Shown: piece after piece, positions 11,709-24,196 of the stretch
How positions within the stretch are numbered: position 1 is the stretch's first letter
How the letters are laid out: every line of letters begins with the position of its first letter
Assembly (NCBI RefSeq): GCF_964275005.1
Contig: NC_092700.1
Coordinates: 21,313,674 to 21,377,673 of the forward strand
Length of the DNA stretch: 64,000 bases
Reading direction: 5' to 3'
Source of the DNA: Diadema setosum
Lineage: Eukaryota; Echinodermata; Echinoidea; Diadematoida; Diadematidae
The notes under the pieces: model-generated
What the model was told of the DNA's origin: nothing
Databases searched by the model: none
The model's input: only the letters and a program-made list of their open reading frames with translations
Program-made: the position numbers and the translations under genes

Positions 11709-13869
11709 AAATAGCAAGGAGAAACATTTTGTTTATACAATTTGTATGTTTTTCGCAAGTGTATTTCTGTCATAAGCTGGGAAGGTTACACGTTTGTGTG
11801 TATGTGTGTGCGTGTGTTTTCTCCATAAAACACTGCCAACTACTTGCCAAGGCATGTCGTGCCTCCGTAAGTGCAAATAGGACGCAAATGATATCGATGA
11901 TGAAACTGAAACTTAAAAAAAAAATAAAATAAATGGTGTACAATGTAAGTAAATGCGATGATAAGATGATTACATAAGTATCGACTCAATCGCGCGTCCA
12001 AAATAAGACTTTGTAACATATAGCGGTATTTGAATTACACCTTATCATCAAACTTCTTCTTGTATTTTAAGACTGATTTGATAGTGAAATAAATGAAAAT
12101 GAAAGAAACCCTCAATTTCTAAATAGAATAAAATAGATGAAAACCATTTATGGAACATCATGAATATAGTACAGAGGGTGCTACTGACATGAGTTAACAC
12201 TGAATGATCAAGGTTCCCGATGGAACGATCGTTTTGATATTCATTATGGTAATTTAGATGGTCACTGTGCAAACAATCATGATTTTGATGATAACAATGA
12301 TGAATGTACAGAAAGCAGTGATATTAATAATAATTGCGTTGTATAATGATGACAATGATAATGACAATAATGATAATGATAGAAAAAATGATTGTAATAA
12401 TGACAATGAAATAGATAATAACAATTATTCCTATTATCTATTTCAACACCATCACCAATAAGTTACTGTTGGTTATAAAAACTATACAATAGGCAGTAGC
12501 TACCATTTTTTGCAGACGAAACGAAAATCCAGCTTATGTACTTCAAAATAGTTCTTAAGGTGTGTGAGGGATAAAAATATTAACTAGTATAAAACAAAAG
12601 TAAATCGGTTTAATCAATGTTAAGTATTGGTACATATACAAAATGTGAACATTTGTTATAATTGAATTTTTTCTAGACTGAGCCATCTATACTGTTATAG
12701 TTTAGTGAGAATAATAGTGGTATTTCATTATTTCAGGCTTTAATGCAACGTGGTGTGATGTTTTGTGATACTGACTCACATATCTGCATCAAATGTGATA
12801 ACTCGAACGTGTTTTAAATCACTGCTCCCATGCAGTACCTTTAATGTACTGAAGCAAGGATTATCATAGTAATTGATTCTGCGGTCTCTGCGTATAATGT
12901 CCTGCAGAAAAAACTTTGATCGCATTTAACTCGGATAAACATGATTTTGAGCTATTTGATTTCAGTCATACGATATGACAGCCAGGAAGTACTTGGAAAC
13001 TTTCGTAATACCCTATCACCAGGGACAGGAATATCAAGTCATGTAATACTCACCAGTTTATTCATCCAAGACGTATGCAATGTATACAGGTCTGTAGTAT
13101 ATCCACAACTACAAGGGATAACTCATGTTCGTTCCATCGCCCGTGCTGATAGTGACATCTTTATATTATCTATCGTTCCTCAATGGAACTAATAAATCAG
13201 CAGTCTGGCGATACTCGATAAATTTGCTATTGCTTTCTCTGGGGACGGAGAGTAAGAAGAATGGGCATCCACGCTTCGGTCAGTCTCTTTCTCCCAAAAT
13301 TAATTTAGTTCAATGTAAGTATTCCGCTGTTTAATCCCGAGACAGATCGTAGAAACGCAATACAGCAATTTCACAGGTAATACTTACTGCGTACGCCCAT
13401 GCGCTGAACTCCAACACTCATTGTGTGTCATGAGACTCGTGGGCTTGAGCGATGATAGAAATTGTCATATCTTCGAAGATTCATGCCTGTAGTGTATTAT
13501 TCGATAATGTGGTAAGATATTACTTCCTTGTTTGGCCTGCAGACCGTCCGGTTTATTTTTGGCGTCGGGTTAGAGAAGTGAAACCAAGATAATTGTGCGA
13601 CTGGGAAGTTGAATTGGAAATACAATGCAATAACTTGCCGGAAGAAAAGATATACCGTGGCACTGTTACTGTAAATACCATATCGCATAAATTAAAAATG
13701 AAATGTTTTTGTTTCAAAGTCCTATCACCCCCAACCGAGACAAATCATTATCTACGATATCCTGAATAATTAATTAGGACCTAAATCCCAATCTCAACCC
13801 GACCCCCCCCCCCCACACACACACAGAATACGAACACGTACTCAAACGCACACGTAAGCACACTCGCCC
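11709..13869. other. Gene-poor AT-rich stretch
   Basis: No convincing exon. It contains GAT/AAT-rich low-complexity sequence around 12280-12430 and short TG runs near 11796. The rest shows no recognisable structure. Confidence 0.4.
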
Positions 13870-14015
13870 AATACCGCCTTCAATCCTAATAAACGCCTTA
13901 ATTATTTACCCAGGGTAAAGCATCTTCAGACTCATGGACAGGAATCGAACATGTATTGTGTCCTTCGATTGGCCGGGAGTCCGAAGTCTTATCCACTCTA
14001 TGCCACAGCGCCCTC
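13870..14015 (-). mobile_element. Second tRNA-like SINE fragment
   Basis: Read on the minus strand, TGGCATAGAGTGG near 14005 resembles an A box and TGTTCGATTCC near 13950 a B box, about 50 bp apart. The match to both boxes is imperfect, and no second copy was found in the window. Confidence 0.45.
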
Positions 14016-14055
14016 ACGTTAATACCTTGCTTTATTATATCTTTCTTTGTTTGTC

Positions 14056-14110
14056 TGGGTTTTTTTTTGTTTTGTTTTGTTTTTTTTTTGTCTGTTTCTT
14101 TTTTGTTTTG
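14056..14110. repeat. T-rich (TTTTG)n low-complexity tract
   Basis: Thymine-rich simple sequence. Open frames crossing it on either strand are artefacts of composition. Confidence 0.8.
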
Positions 14111-15138
14111 TTCGTGTGTTGTGTGTTTATGTGTTTGTGTGTGAGAGTGTGTTTTGCTTCATGTTTTACTCCTCTCCGCCTCTTTTGGTTACAAATGAAA
14201 TTAATGTTTCCTGTCACCTAACTTTTCGCCCTTTCCTTCGAGAGGACAATAACATGTAACACTGACTCAAGAACTGTAATGTGCCGAGTCAGGAAGACAA
14301 ATGGCTATAGACGCTGATATAGGATACACCCTCTAACTTCCCTAGATTGGAAAACAATCTATAAGATTGTGGGGAGGCCCAGGACCAAACCGAAATTAGA
14401 TTGAGAAGAAATAATGATAATCAATAGAGAGAGAGATGTTTATTTTGGGATGACTGTGATGTTACTTTTAATGATATTTTATTTCTTCCCTCTTGCCATA
14501 CATTCACAATACACAAAGTAACAATTCATTCAAGAGGAGTCGAAATGATCACGAAAAAGAAGATAATCAATACAGCCTACATGGTAAAAACTTCACTGTT
14601 TATTATAATAGAAAAAAACACACATTATCTTCAACAAGCATATCACTCAATGATCATAACACTGAAGCTTATGAATGCTCCTGTCTTTTTCCCCTTAGCT
14701 ATTGATCGAAGTTAAGGAAGATGTGAAATCTTATTTCCCCATCACAATACCCAACCATGGAAAATACGCTTATGCGACTCTAATCATCATTTCCCTCACG
14801 TCACAAATACCTTTAGTAAACACTCTCTTTCTCTAAAACAATGCGAACCATACTCCGCCCTCTCTTGGTAATTTCCGACACAGGCCACACATTGTTTTGC
14901 TGCATTACACAACAGAAGACTACATAACCTTGTACTAGTAGTGTGCAGTCTCCTCTTGAACAATGAAGTTAGCTTCCCTAACAAACCAAGTCAAATTGCC
15001 TATTATAAAGCAAAAAGAAAAAGATAGACAAGAAGAAGCACACACACGCAAACAAACATGAGGCAAGCTTTCTTGTAAAGAAAAAAAAAAGAGGAGAAAA
15101 AACAGAAAGGTGTTGAAGGAATAATTGGGAGAGACTGT

Positions 15139-15219
15139 AGAGAAGACAGGGAAAGGGGGTGAAAGAAGAGATAATAGGCCCTATTATCTCTTCTTTCACC
15201 CCCTTTCCCTGTCTTCTCT
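15139..15219. repeat. Near-perfect 40-bp palindrome
   Basis: Arms 15139-15178 and 15180-15219 are exact reverse complements around a single base at 15179. The next bases on each side do not pair. Such a hairpin could extrude as a cruciform. It directly abuts the inverted-repeat element that starts at 15223. Confidence 0.9.
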
Positions 15220-15222
15220 CCC

Positions 15223-15540
15223 TGGGAGCTTTAGATTTTAGACGCGCGGACGTTCAGAGGGGAAAAAACATGTTCTGAGCGTGCGCAGTAGCGCGCGTCA
15301 AGTCGATAGCTTGCGTCGCCTGAGTGTTTCACCACGCGTACTGGGCTATTTTTACGTCCGCACAGTTTGCAACGTAGAGAACTACTTCATGCACTGATCA
15401 TAATGGGGGCGCGATTTTATTTTTTATACGTTGCGTCCCAGCGTAATCTAAAGCTACTTTTCTACACGACGCAGGGGAGAGGAGAACGTCCAGCGCACTC
15501 GTCGTCAAAAACGTCCGCGCGTCAAAATCTAAAGCTCCCT
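15223..15540. mobile_element. MITE with about 31-bp terminal inverted repeats
   Basis: The left end GGGAGCTTTAGATTTTAGAC and the right end, reading GGGAGCTTTAGATTTTGACG on the other strand, match over about 31 bp and continue into CGCGCGGACGTT. The interior is GC-rich for this region, with no transposase. I could not define a target-site duplication. Confidence 0.75.
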
Positions 15541-15601
15541 ATTGAAGGATCAAATCTAACGCAATCGAGGTAAGAGGATATACAGTCCCATCTATGTAAA
15601 A

Positions 15602-15609
15602 TAATAATG

Positions 15610-15690
<81 letters not shown>
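15602..15690. repeat. (AAT)n microsatellite, tail of the LINE fragment
   Basis: About 29 AAT units. On the minus strand it follows a GCGC...TATAAATTGATA segment, as in the 3' tails of L2-like elements. Confidence 0.9.
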
Positions 15691-16190
15691 TATCAATTTA
15701 TAAAGCCTATAGACATATATTCTTCTGCGCTGCAAAGCCTCTGATGTGCTTGATGATAATGAACAGTTAAAAGAAAAAATGTGTTTTGAGCCGCGATTTA
15801 AAGACTGCTATACGGTTGGGGATTTCTGGACTTCTAATGGTAGATCATTCCAGAGTTTGGGAGCTGTACAGCCAATGCTCTGTCTCCCAGTGTTACTTTT
15901 GTTTTACATGTTGGAATTTGTAAGAGAAGAGTGTCCTTAGAACTGCGCAAATTATGAAAGTGCCTTTGAGGTTTAGATACTAATAATTCGGATATGTACC
16001 TGGGGGCTTGACCGATGAGTGACTTGTATACAATCAACAAAATCTTAAACAATATTCGTTAACGAATCGGAAGCCAGTGCAAGTCTTTCAGAAGAGGAGT
16101 AATCCTTGAGAACCTTGGTTTGTTACAGATAAGCCTTGCGCAGGAGTTTGGGACTCGCTGCAGGCGCCCAACTTGAGAATCAGGGAGTCC
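15602..16190 (-). pseudogene. L2/CR1-like reverse transcriptase 3' end, broken
   Basis: The minus-strand translation gives the typical end of a non-LTR reverse transcriptase: ITPLLKDLHWLPIR, then a stop codon, then FKILLIVYKSLIGQAPRYI, LRSS and LGDRALAV. HWLP, the K-L-G-APRYI block and GDRA are hallmark residues of this family end. The TAA within the motif and the missing 5' part show a dead, 5'-truncated copy. It ends in the (ATT)n tail. Confidence 0.75.
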
Positions 16191-17100
16191 ATATTATAAC
16201 CCATTGCAATAATTCAATTCACTGACAATACATACTTGGACGACCAAAAACAAAGAAAGGTGATTGTATTTAAAAACTACAAATGGTATAGCAAAAAAGA
16301 AAGACTTGTGATTATCTTCCGCTTAGGTATGATATCTGTGACAAATTTGATTATTATTTTTGACCACGGAAAGCGAACGGAAAAGAAAGTTTAAAGGGAG
16401 AAGAAGACGAAAATGACATAAGAAAAAAAAAAACCCAGTCATGTCAAAGCATGCTATAGCTGAAAAAAAATCAAGCAATTACTAGTAGTATATTACATTT
16501 CCATAGTACATTTAGAAATAACGTCTATAACTGAACTGTAAATGGACATACACATAGATAAGAATGCTGCAGGCCTACCTACAGGATGGGTTTTTCTCTA
16601 AAAAAATAATGCACAAATACCATGATGTCTCAGAGACACTTTATGCATATTACACAATATAAATGTCTCCCCATACCATTCCTTTATCATGCACGAAATG
16701 AGCAGACTGTGGACTAGCCTCTGCGAGATAACATCTTCACTCTTGTTTATTCTTGTCTGCACAACAAATAGTTTCAGAAAAATAGAATCATTGAACAAGC
16801 ATAAAACATGGAGTATTTGCATTAAAAATGCATTCTGAACGTACAGATCCTTAGCAGTTAAGTCACCTTTCTGGCCATACCAGAGAATATTAATTGCGCA
16901 ACGTTTCTTTGATGCTATTACGTACCGTATCATAGATTTAGATCTTAAAATATGCGTTCTTTAGTTCCTTGAGTCGGGGGAAAAGATCGTCTACTATACA
17001 CCCGAATCACGCATGGTAATACCTTATGGACGGAAAAGTGTAGAATGTGTTTCTTAATCCATTCTTTCATTTTTTCTTATATCACTGGCGTAAACAGGTA
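16191..17100. other. No gene seen
   Basis: AT-rich sequence without a supported exon or repeat. It could hold the 3' untranslated part of the minus-strand exon at 17101-17381; an AATAAA on the minus strand lies near 16747. Confidence 0.3.
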
Positions 17101-17381
17101 TTAGCTCCAGTGGGAAACAAAGGAAGAGGGGGATCTTAAGCGCATCTCCCGTGCGCGGTTGAGTACCTCTTGTCGGAAGTATCTTAAGGGAGAAACGTCT
17201 ATACCCACCTTTTGAAGCGTATAGGTCCTCTCGAGCCTATTGACCTGAAATACCTCGCTACGCCAGCTCAAACGCATTAACCTGCTAACGTTGAGCGAGT
17301 TTCTGCATCTCATAAGTGTCTGCCGTGCATCTTTCTCTTGGCGGGGCCGTACGTAAGACCGGGGCGTTTGATCTGGGTTAT
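17101..17381 (-). CDS. Putative terminal exon, basic protein tail
   Basis: A minus-strand frame opens exactly at a good acceptor (CCTTTGCATTACAG before 17381, phase 1) and runs 92 codons to a TAA at 17101-17103. The local base composition is richer in GC than the flanks. The product is basic and polar, with segments such as RPRQEKDARQTLMRCRN and VNRLERTYTLQK, and no hydrophobic segment, so it could be a cytoplasmic tail. A possible internal donor (AAG|GTGGGT near 17211) would make it an internal exon instead. I do not recognise the family. Its phase does not join directly to the exon at 10752-10948. Confidence 0.4.
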
Positions 17382-18180
17382 CTGTAATGCAAAGGGCGTG
17401 TCTGTATACAATGTACCAGTACCATGCTCCCAGTTTTATAGTATTTCGAAACTAAAAGGTAGACTTTGTCTCGATAAACTCTGATTGCAAAATCAGTGTG
17501 ATTATAGCCATACCGTATGTCAACAGTTAAAACACACACGGAAAAATAAATATACATTAGGAAATACACATAAAAAATGCAATGTCCTTTTACATAATTA
17601 TAAACGTTCGTGCATCCTACTAAGCACAAATATGCATACATGACTGTAAATATATATCTACAAGAGTGATGTAGGGCCTACATTCCTGATACGATTAACA
17701 GTTCATTAAAGTTACCGGGTATTACATTTCTATGAAGAAAGAGTGACTTTCTGCGTCATTCACATTCAGTAATAGAACTGAAGTCTATAGAAACAAAATT
17801 GTAAATTTGTAAATATGACAAGAATTGTCATAATGTCAGGTTGAAGAACCTGGTGGATTGATTTGAACATCCATTGATACTGATACAATGTACTTACATT
17901 GCATAACATTTAAAGACAGTTATGCATGCATAAATACACCTCAGAGAAGAAATCCACCCAAGAAATTAATAAACCTCAAAAGAAAGAAAAAAATACATTC
18001 CCTACAGAATTATACAAAAATGACAAAAACGGACAAGAAATAAGGAACATATGACATCTTAATTTCATACTTTTGGGGAAACATTTCTTGACCAGTCCTT
18101 ACAAATAGTAAAATGAGTGAGTTGATGATGTCACACCCTCACAATTTTTCATGTAGGGCCTATGGTATACATGAAATTAC

Positions 18181-18259
<79 letters not shown>
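18181..18259. repeat. (TA)n microsatellite
   Basis: About 38 TA units within the foldback element. Confidence 0.95.
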
Positions 18260-18261
<2 letters not shown>

Positions 18262-18352
18262 GCTAATGCAAGTAAAAACATGTTCCCATACCAAATTATC
18301 ATATCAGAGTTAACACTGTTCTCTTTTATCTTGGGTGGTTTTAAGACAAGTT

Positions 18353-18888
18353 TTCGATCTATATTGGTGACACATGCTCAAAAGCATGACCATATCACTC
18401 CTATTTTACATGAATTGCACTGGCTACCAATAAAGGTCCGTGTGCAATTCAAAATACTGTCGCTGACTTTCCTATGCTTACAGGGTCTGGGTCCCACATA
18501 TCTCCAAGACCTCATCCAAAGGTATCATCCGACTAGAAATCTTCGCTCAAAATCCAAGTCTCTCTTAGTTTGTCCCCGGACTGTCACCAAATTTTATGGA
18601 GCACGAACATTTGCTGTATAATAGCGTCAGCAGAATTATGGAATAGTCTGCCTGATAAAATTAAAGATGCTGAAACAATTGATTCATTTAGAAGAATGTT
18701 GAAAACTTATTTATTTTTGCAATGATAAGGCTCATGGCCATCAGTGTTTCTCAGTGTCAGCTTAATCTTAATTTTCTATTGTTTACTTACCTGTCCCATT
18801 TTCACCTTACTTCCTTTACTCGTATTATTTCATTCTTAAAGTGCATAGAGACTTCTCCCTGAATGTGATATGCGCTATACAAGCACAG

Positions 18889-18935
<47 letters not shown>
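18353..18935 (+). pseudogene. L2-like reverse transcriptase 3' end inserted in a foldback element
   Basis: The frame at 18360-18618 reads HITPILHELHWLPIK, then VQFKILSLTFLCLQGLGP and LRSKSKSLLV. After a frame break it continues with ELWNSLPDKIKDAETIDSF. These are the standard closing motifs of L2/CR1-type elements. A tail with GCGCTATACAAG and an (ATT)n run (18892-18934) follows. Comparison with copy 1 of the host element shows where the inserted sequence begins, after CAAGTTTT. The copy is 5'-truncated and frameshifted, so it is inactive. Confidence 0.75.
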
Positions 18936-18936
<1 letters not shown>

Positions 18937-19175
18937 CACCTAAAATATGAGACTTTTTGTCATTTCTGTACATGAAATGAATAAGAAATTGTGTGAGTAT
19001 AATGACATTGTTAAATTGCTGATTTGAATGTTCATCAGGTCTGGTCAAGAAAAATTTTCTGAAAAATAATGGGAAATTTCAAAATGTCATATCTTTCTTA
19101 TTTCTTATCTTTTGTCATTTTGTATCGTTCTGTAAAATTTTTCTTCTTTTTTAAAGTTTATTTATTTGGGGATGG

Positions 19176-19624
19176 ATTTATGAATCAATGTATGAACATA
19201 TGAACATTCTTTGTGTCAAATTTAAGAGCGACAGAAAGACAAAATGATGGTGTAAAATTAGATAGGTAAGAAAAATTACGACAAAACATGATGCAACAAA
19301 ATAAATTTGGATTTTGTATAGTCCTTTATAAAAATGATATACTATACAGGAGATCTAAAGTTGAAATCCTTAAAGTTGTCCACCTATCAGATCAAAGAGC
19401 AACCATGAAGTTGTCTCTTCTGACCCACTGTAGGAACTGGTAATCGGTAATGCTGGGGAAATAGTGACGTAAAGCCCGGAGTCTGGAAAGGGTGTCCTGT
19501 GCTGCTCTAAAGGGGCTATCACGTGTACAGAAAACCATATTATTTTCGTATTACTCTTTTAGGCTGAGAGAGAAGTAAGGGGATGGGAATAGACACAATA
19601 GAAGGATGGATGATAAATAAATAA

Positions 19625-19665
<41 letters not shown>

Positions 19666-21029
19666 TAGATAGATATAGATCGATAGACAAATAGAGGGGG
19701 GGGGGGGCTAGAATAAGAAAGGGGAAGGCAAAACTTGATGGAATCTGCGTGGATTATCAGACGACATGAAAACGCGGTATATAGGACTTTCTATCTCTCA
19801 CCTGCGAACACGACAGAATGGCACAGCTTTTTAACAAAGTAAACACACTCTAAGTTAAAATCGAGAATGGATACACGGCCTAATCACTCTCTAATCTTGA
19901 TTGAGGTTAACCAGAAGGGGTGGCATTTAGACAGCCCACCTATGTGTACAAGAAGCGGTGTGCATACACCCAAATTCCACGGCAAACATTTTCGGTGCGC
20001 CACTCTTGCCCGTTTCCTTTGAACGCGTATTTGCACTTTGCTGATTGTGGTCCCGAAGAATGCTTGTCTCGCTCGTCCAATTGAGTGATTGTTCTTCTAA
20101 ACAAGAATTTTCACTTCCAGCTGAAAATTCTCTTACATTTGTACGATAAACGTTTGATTATGCTTTTCTCAATCTGCCCCCTTTTTTAATGTTGAACGTA
20201 GTCTGAACAGTACATGTGTATATAGATGAGGACGTATATTCATTTATATTACATTTTGTTTATCAATTTCGCTTATTTTATGCCATGTACGCATATTTTC
20301 ATTTAGTACATGAATTACACAGTAAGTCCATGATTTGGGTTCGACAACATATTCACCCGTAAGGTATTTAGCTGACTCTGACGAAGTGCTGTGTTAAATT
20401 GGATGATCACAAGAATGCATGGATACCAATCCCACCACTATACAAAACATTATCACCACCACGTATTGAGTAAGAGCATGGGGCATTGCGTAAGAATGAA
20501 CAGTATACCAAAGAATATGATATTATGATAGTACAGCTATACATGAGGAAAATGCACATTTATGAGTGATATTAGGTGTAGATTTTGCATATTAAGAATA
20601 AGAGTAGACATAATTCATAAAGCCGTTTCTAACCAATCAATTTCCTTGTGTTCAGGACTCCTATACGTTTTCTCCTGACAGTGCCTGACGCTTGATAGCA
20701 CATAAAATATGTAGGTGCTATATCTGTATACTATACAGTAGGCCTATCCTCAGCTGTGTGTAAGTGCCCACTCTTTACTCTGGTAAACTTAGATCAATGG
20801 TTTCATTTTGTTTAATGATATTTAAGTCAGCAAATATTTCAATTGAGCTGTTCGAATTAAAGATACAACAATAGGGACCTATACAAGAAAAAAAAAAAAG
20901 AAGAAGAGAAACCAATAAAACTTAAAGAGTACTTTTCAGGATCAGCCATACCATGCTTTGGGTGTCTTTGATGGAAGAGAGAAGCGCCACATTTTACCGT
21001 CATGTGTTTTCTTCCATCTCTGTCTGTCG

Positions 21030-21065
<36 letters not shown>

Positions 21066-21369
21066 TTGTGTGTGACGTATTATTGGTTGAAACGTGTAAA
21101 CCATTTTGTCTCTCATTACAAATAATCTCTATTACGTATAATGATCTTTTAGTGTTTACATTTTGTTGAGATTAACTCTGGGAGAGTTTTGTGGTACACG
21201 ATGTAGGAAGTGCTGAAAAGGACTGTAGACAAAATGGTAGAGAAGAGAGTGGACAAAGTGAAAAAAAAAGTAATCTTGGTAAAGGAAGGAGACTAGCGTC
21301 TTTCTGTATTGTGAATCCGGAGTACTGGGAAGGACAAGGTATTCCTGTGATACGAAATGAAGTCTCCAG
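19176..21369. other. Mostly anonymous sequence with microsatellites
   Basis: It contains (TA)n at 19629-19663, a G run near 19696 and (TGTC)n at 21022-21064. One weak minus-strand exon candidate lies at 19392-19515: acceptor CACGTGATAG, 40 codons with LSRLRALRHYFPSITDY, then TGA. Nothing else is supported. Confidence 0.35.
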
Positions 21370-21836
21370 TTAAAGGGACATTCCAGACGATTTTCATAAT
21401 TTCACATCATGTACTACATTAATCGACAACTCCATGTATAGATTTATGGAATTTATTGTGGTTCTTTAGCAGAGAAACAATACTTTGAAAAATCTTCAAC
21501 AAATTACACTGAACAAGGATGATGACATAGGAGGTTCACATATTTCAGAAATGTAGCAGTGTAATTTCATTACAATACCACTTGCTTGCGAGTTCACCTG
21601 TGTATAATCTGGGCATGCCTTCTTCTTTTGTTCTGCTTCCTTGAGCCTCAACTCATGTATTCTTACGGTGACTCTGCCATGTCATTATCCTTGTTCATTG
21701 CAATTTGTTGTAAATTTTGAAAATATTCTTATTCTTCATCCCAATTATCACAAATTCTGAAACTTTGTCCTTAGTAGAACTAAATTATAGTTGTTCAAAT
21801 GTAAAAATCTGAAAATCATCCAGAGATCTCCTTTAA
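21370..21836. mobile_element. TTAA-flanked MITE with long imperfect inverted arms
   Basis: TTAA occurs at both ends (21370-21373 and 21833-21836). The termini TTAAAGGGACATTCCAGACG and, inverted, TTAAAGGAGATCTCTGGATG are related. The arms continue inward: AACAAGGATGATGACAT pairs imperfectly with ATGTCATTATCCTTGTT. TTAA target sites are typical of Kolobok and piggyBac elements; which applies cannot be decided here. Confidence 0.7.
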
Positions 21837-23873
21837 CAATCACCGAGATGATGAATTGTGGTGAGAGCGTACGTTTCTTTCTTCTCCTTCTTCCTTTTTT
21901 TTTTGACAATATGGTCGCTACTTTATTTCATAATCTTTCATAACCGAGTGTTCATTGGGGCCGTGATGAGCAGAGTCAACGCGAGGGGAAAAAAATAAGC
22001 AAAAGAGTTTTTGCCCAGATGTATTACACTATAAACTTATAATCTCTCCTTTTAGACTCAATACCTCGCATGGTGGTGAGTTCAAGTAGGGCCTATCGGT
22101 TGATACTAAAATTCTCCACTCATGTTTGTCTACTCATATCCCTACAGGACAACAGAGGCAGCTCCGAATTGCCCCAAGCCAATTTTATAATGGGTCTCGA
22201 GCAATCAACACGATGTTTGTTTGTTTGTTTGTTTGTTTTGTTTTTTTTTTGACACACACACTGACAGAGGCTTCCATTCTTTATGTGTCGGTCTTTATTC
22301 ACCGATACAATTACGTGTTTTGATGGTCCACGCGACGGGAAAATTAAAAGTACACCTCAATGAACACACCCTAACCTCTCGACCCGATGGCTCCGGGGAC
22401 CAGATTAGATCATCGTCGTGGATCTCACGTGGATCTCATGGATTAACTCAAAGCGGGAATGAAAAAGAAAAAAGGACAGATAAAATCATTCCAGTTTGAC
22501 AATATGCACAACCTAATATTCTCTCTGTCTGTCTTTCTCCCTCGGTCTCCGTTTTTACACACTCATAAACACACGCACAAACATTAGTCAATTATGATAT
22601 GATAAAACAAAACATAATGTAACATAATATGATATAATATGATATAATATAATATAACATAACATAATATAATTGATATAATATAATATGATACGTATAT
22701 AATATATGACTTGTAGATATTATGTGTATGTGTGTGTGCGTTTGTGTGCGAATGTTTGTGTTTGTGTAGTGTATTCTGACTAGCATACCTAATTGAAAAT
22801 ATTGTGTGCGTGTATTCACACATTTTTATGTGACTTTTTTACTCTCTCTCTCTCTCTCTCTCTCTTGCTGTTTGTTTCTATCTGTTACATATTTGAGTAT
22901 ACCTGTACTTTGTTGAATCTTCTCTTACGATTGTTTGTTTGTTTTCTTGTTTGTTTGTTTGTTTTTTGGTACTAGGCTAAACAAAGGTTTAATCTACGTT
23001 CTCTTCCTCTATAATCGTTGTTATTTTATATTTTTATTTTTGCTTTTTTACACATCGGGCATGCAAGTGACAACACAAATGAATAAACCGAGTAGCGGTA
23101 AGGTAACCCCACGATATCCATCGATGTCGACTACAATATGCCAAAAGCCTTGTTAAAAATGCTATTGGCCAGCCACTACTCTTTTTTTTTTTTACATCTG
23201 CTGTACGGTTCATGCAGGATAGATATTCCCGTGGCTCCAAAGTTTTGACAGTGCGTCGCATGTAAGGTTGCGACAAAACAGAGGTATGTGGATGGCGCCA
23301 AAGGTATCTGACGTGAAAACATCATACATGATGGGTGTGAGAGAAAGAAAGCGTATAGCATGTTTGTTTTATTCTCCTTCCCCATCTCGGAATTTCGCTC
23401 TGATTTGTATATGGTAACTTAATGTTCTGCCTTTTTTTTTTTGGTTCTTTTTTACAATTACTCTACATTGTTCAGTGATTGTGTTATTTTAATCATGTTA
23501 ATTGTTGTAAATAGTGTGATTCTGTATAATTTTTCAATAAAACATTAAAAAAGAGAAAAAAAAGAAAAAAAAGGAAAGCGTATAGCAGATCTTACCAGAT
23601 TTAAGCTGTCGTTTATGAAAGATGATTTCTGTAAAAATTATCCCAAATGTCACATTCTAATTATAGTCTTAAATTGTGGTTCCTAAACTAGAAAATGTCG
23701 TGAGATAAAACCTCTCATGTTTACACAATGAAAGCGTTGCGAGCAGTGTTCAGGAGATTCTAATGCATTCACGAGCTGTGAGGCGCAAATAGAAGTAAGC
23801 AAAACAAATAAACAATGACACATCAAGACATTAGTTGTCAAGTAGTCAGAAGAGACGTGTACCTTAAAGGGGT
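21837..23873. other. Simple-sequence-rich stretch, no gene seen
   Basis: It holds (TTTG)n near 22214-22238 and 22931-22965, an ATATG/AATAT-rich run at 22612-22702 and (TC)n at 22841-22864. An A-rich end near 23530-23575, after an AATAAAA, may be a worn LINE tail. Open frames here follow the simple repeats. Confidence 0.45.
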
Positions 23874-24194
23874 CGTATAGTTTTGGTTGAGTCCTAATTT
23901 CAGGTTTCTTGCATTTTTGGTGAGATAATGAGAAACCTCTTATGAAACATGAAAGAGCATGTAATTCTATGAGGAATTCAATGTTTATTTGATGAAAATT
24001 GGTTTTGAAATGGCTGAGAAATCCAAAACAGAGCCATTCTAATAATTATGGAACCCACACTTTATTATGGTTGCTTTGTTTTACTTTGTTTTTGGATGTT
24101 TCAGTCATTCCAAACCCGTAAGTGTTTTCTTGGTATCTCGCAAAAAGTTAAAGACCCATTTCTCATCTCCACCAATACTGTACTATCCCTTTAA
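23874..24194. mobile_element. TTAA-flanked MITE
   Basis: TTAA lies at 23874-23877 and 24191-24194. The ends TTAAAGGGGTCGTATAGT and, inverted, TTAAAGGGATAGTACAGT match imperfectly. It has no coding capacity. Its right end lies 2 bp from the next element. Confidence 0.65.
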
Positions 24195-24196
24195 GC

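Larger units (their letters stand above)
17940..19175. mobile_element. Long inverted-repeat element, copy 2, interrupted
   Basis: The left arm (about 17940-18170) and the right arm (about 18960-19175) are inverted and match copy 1 at 6786-7500. Shared pieces include GGTCAAGAAA and TTTTGTCATTTTGTAT. The centre has been filled by a (TA)n run at 18181-18259 and an L2-like insertion at 18353-18935. Confidence 0.65.

Noticed and set aside
13934..14259. Several open frames with F/C/V-rich products
   Set aside because: They arise from the TTTTG-type low-complexity tract.
18280..18621. A host gene exon
   Set aside because: The product carries the closing motifs of L2-type reverse transcriptase, is frameshifted and ends in an ATT tail.
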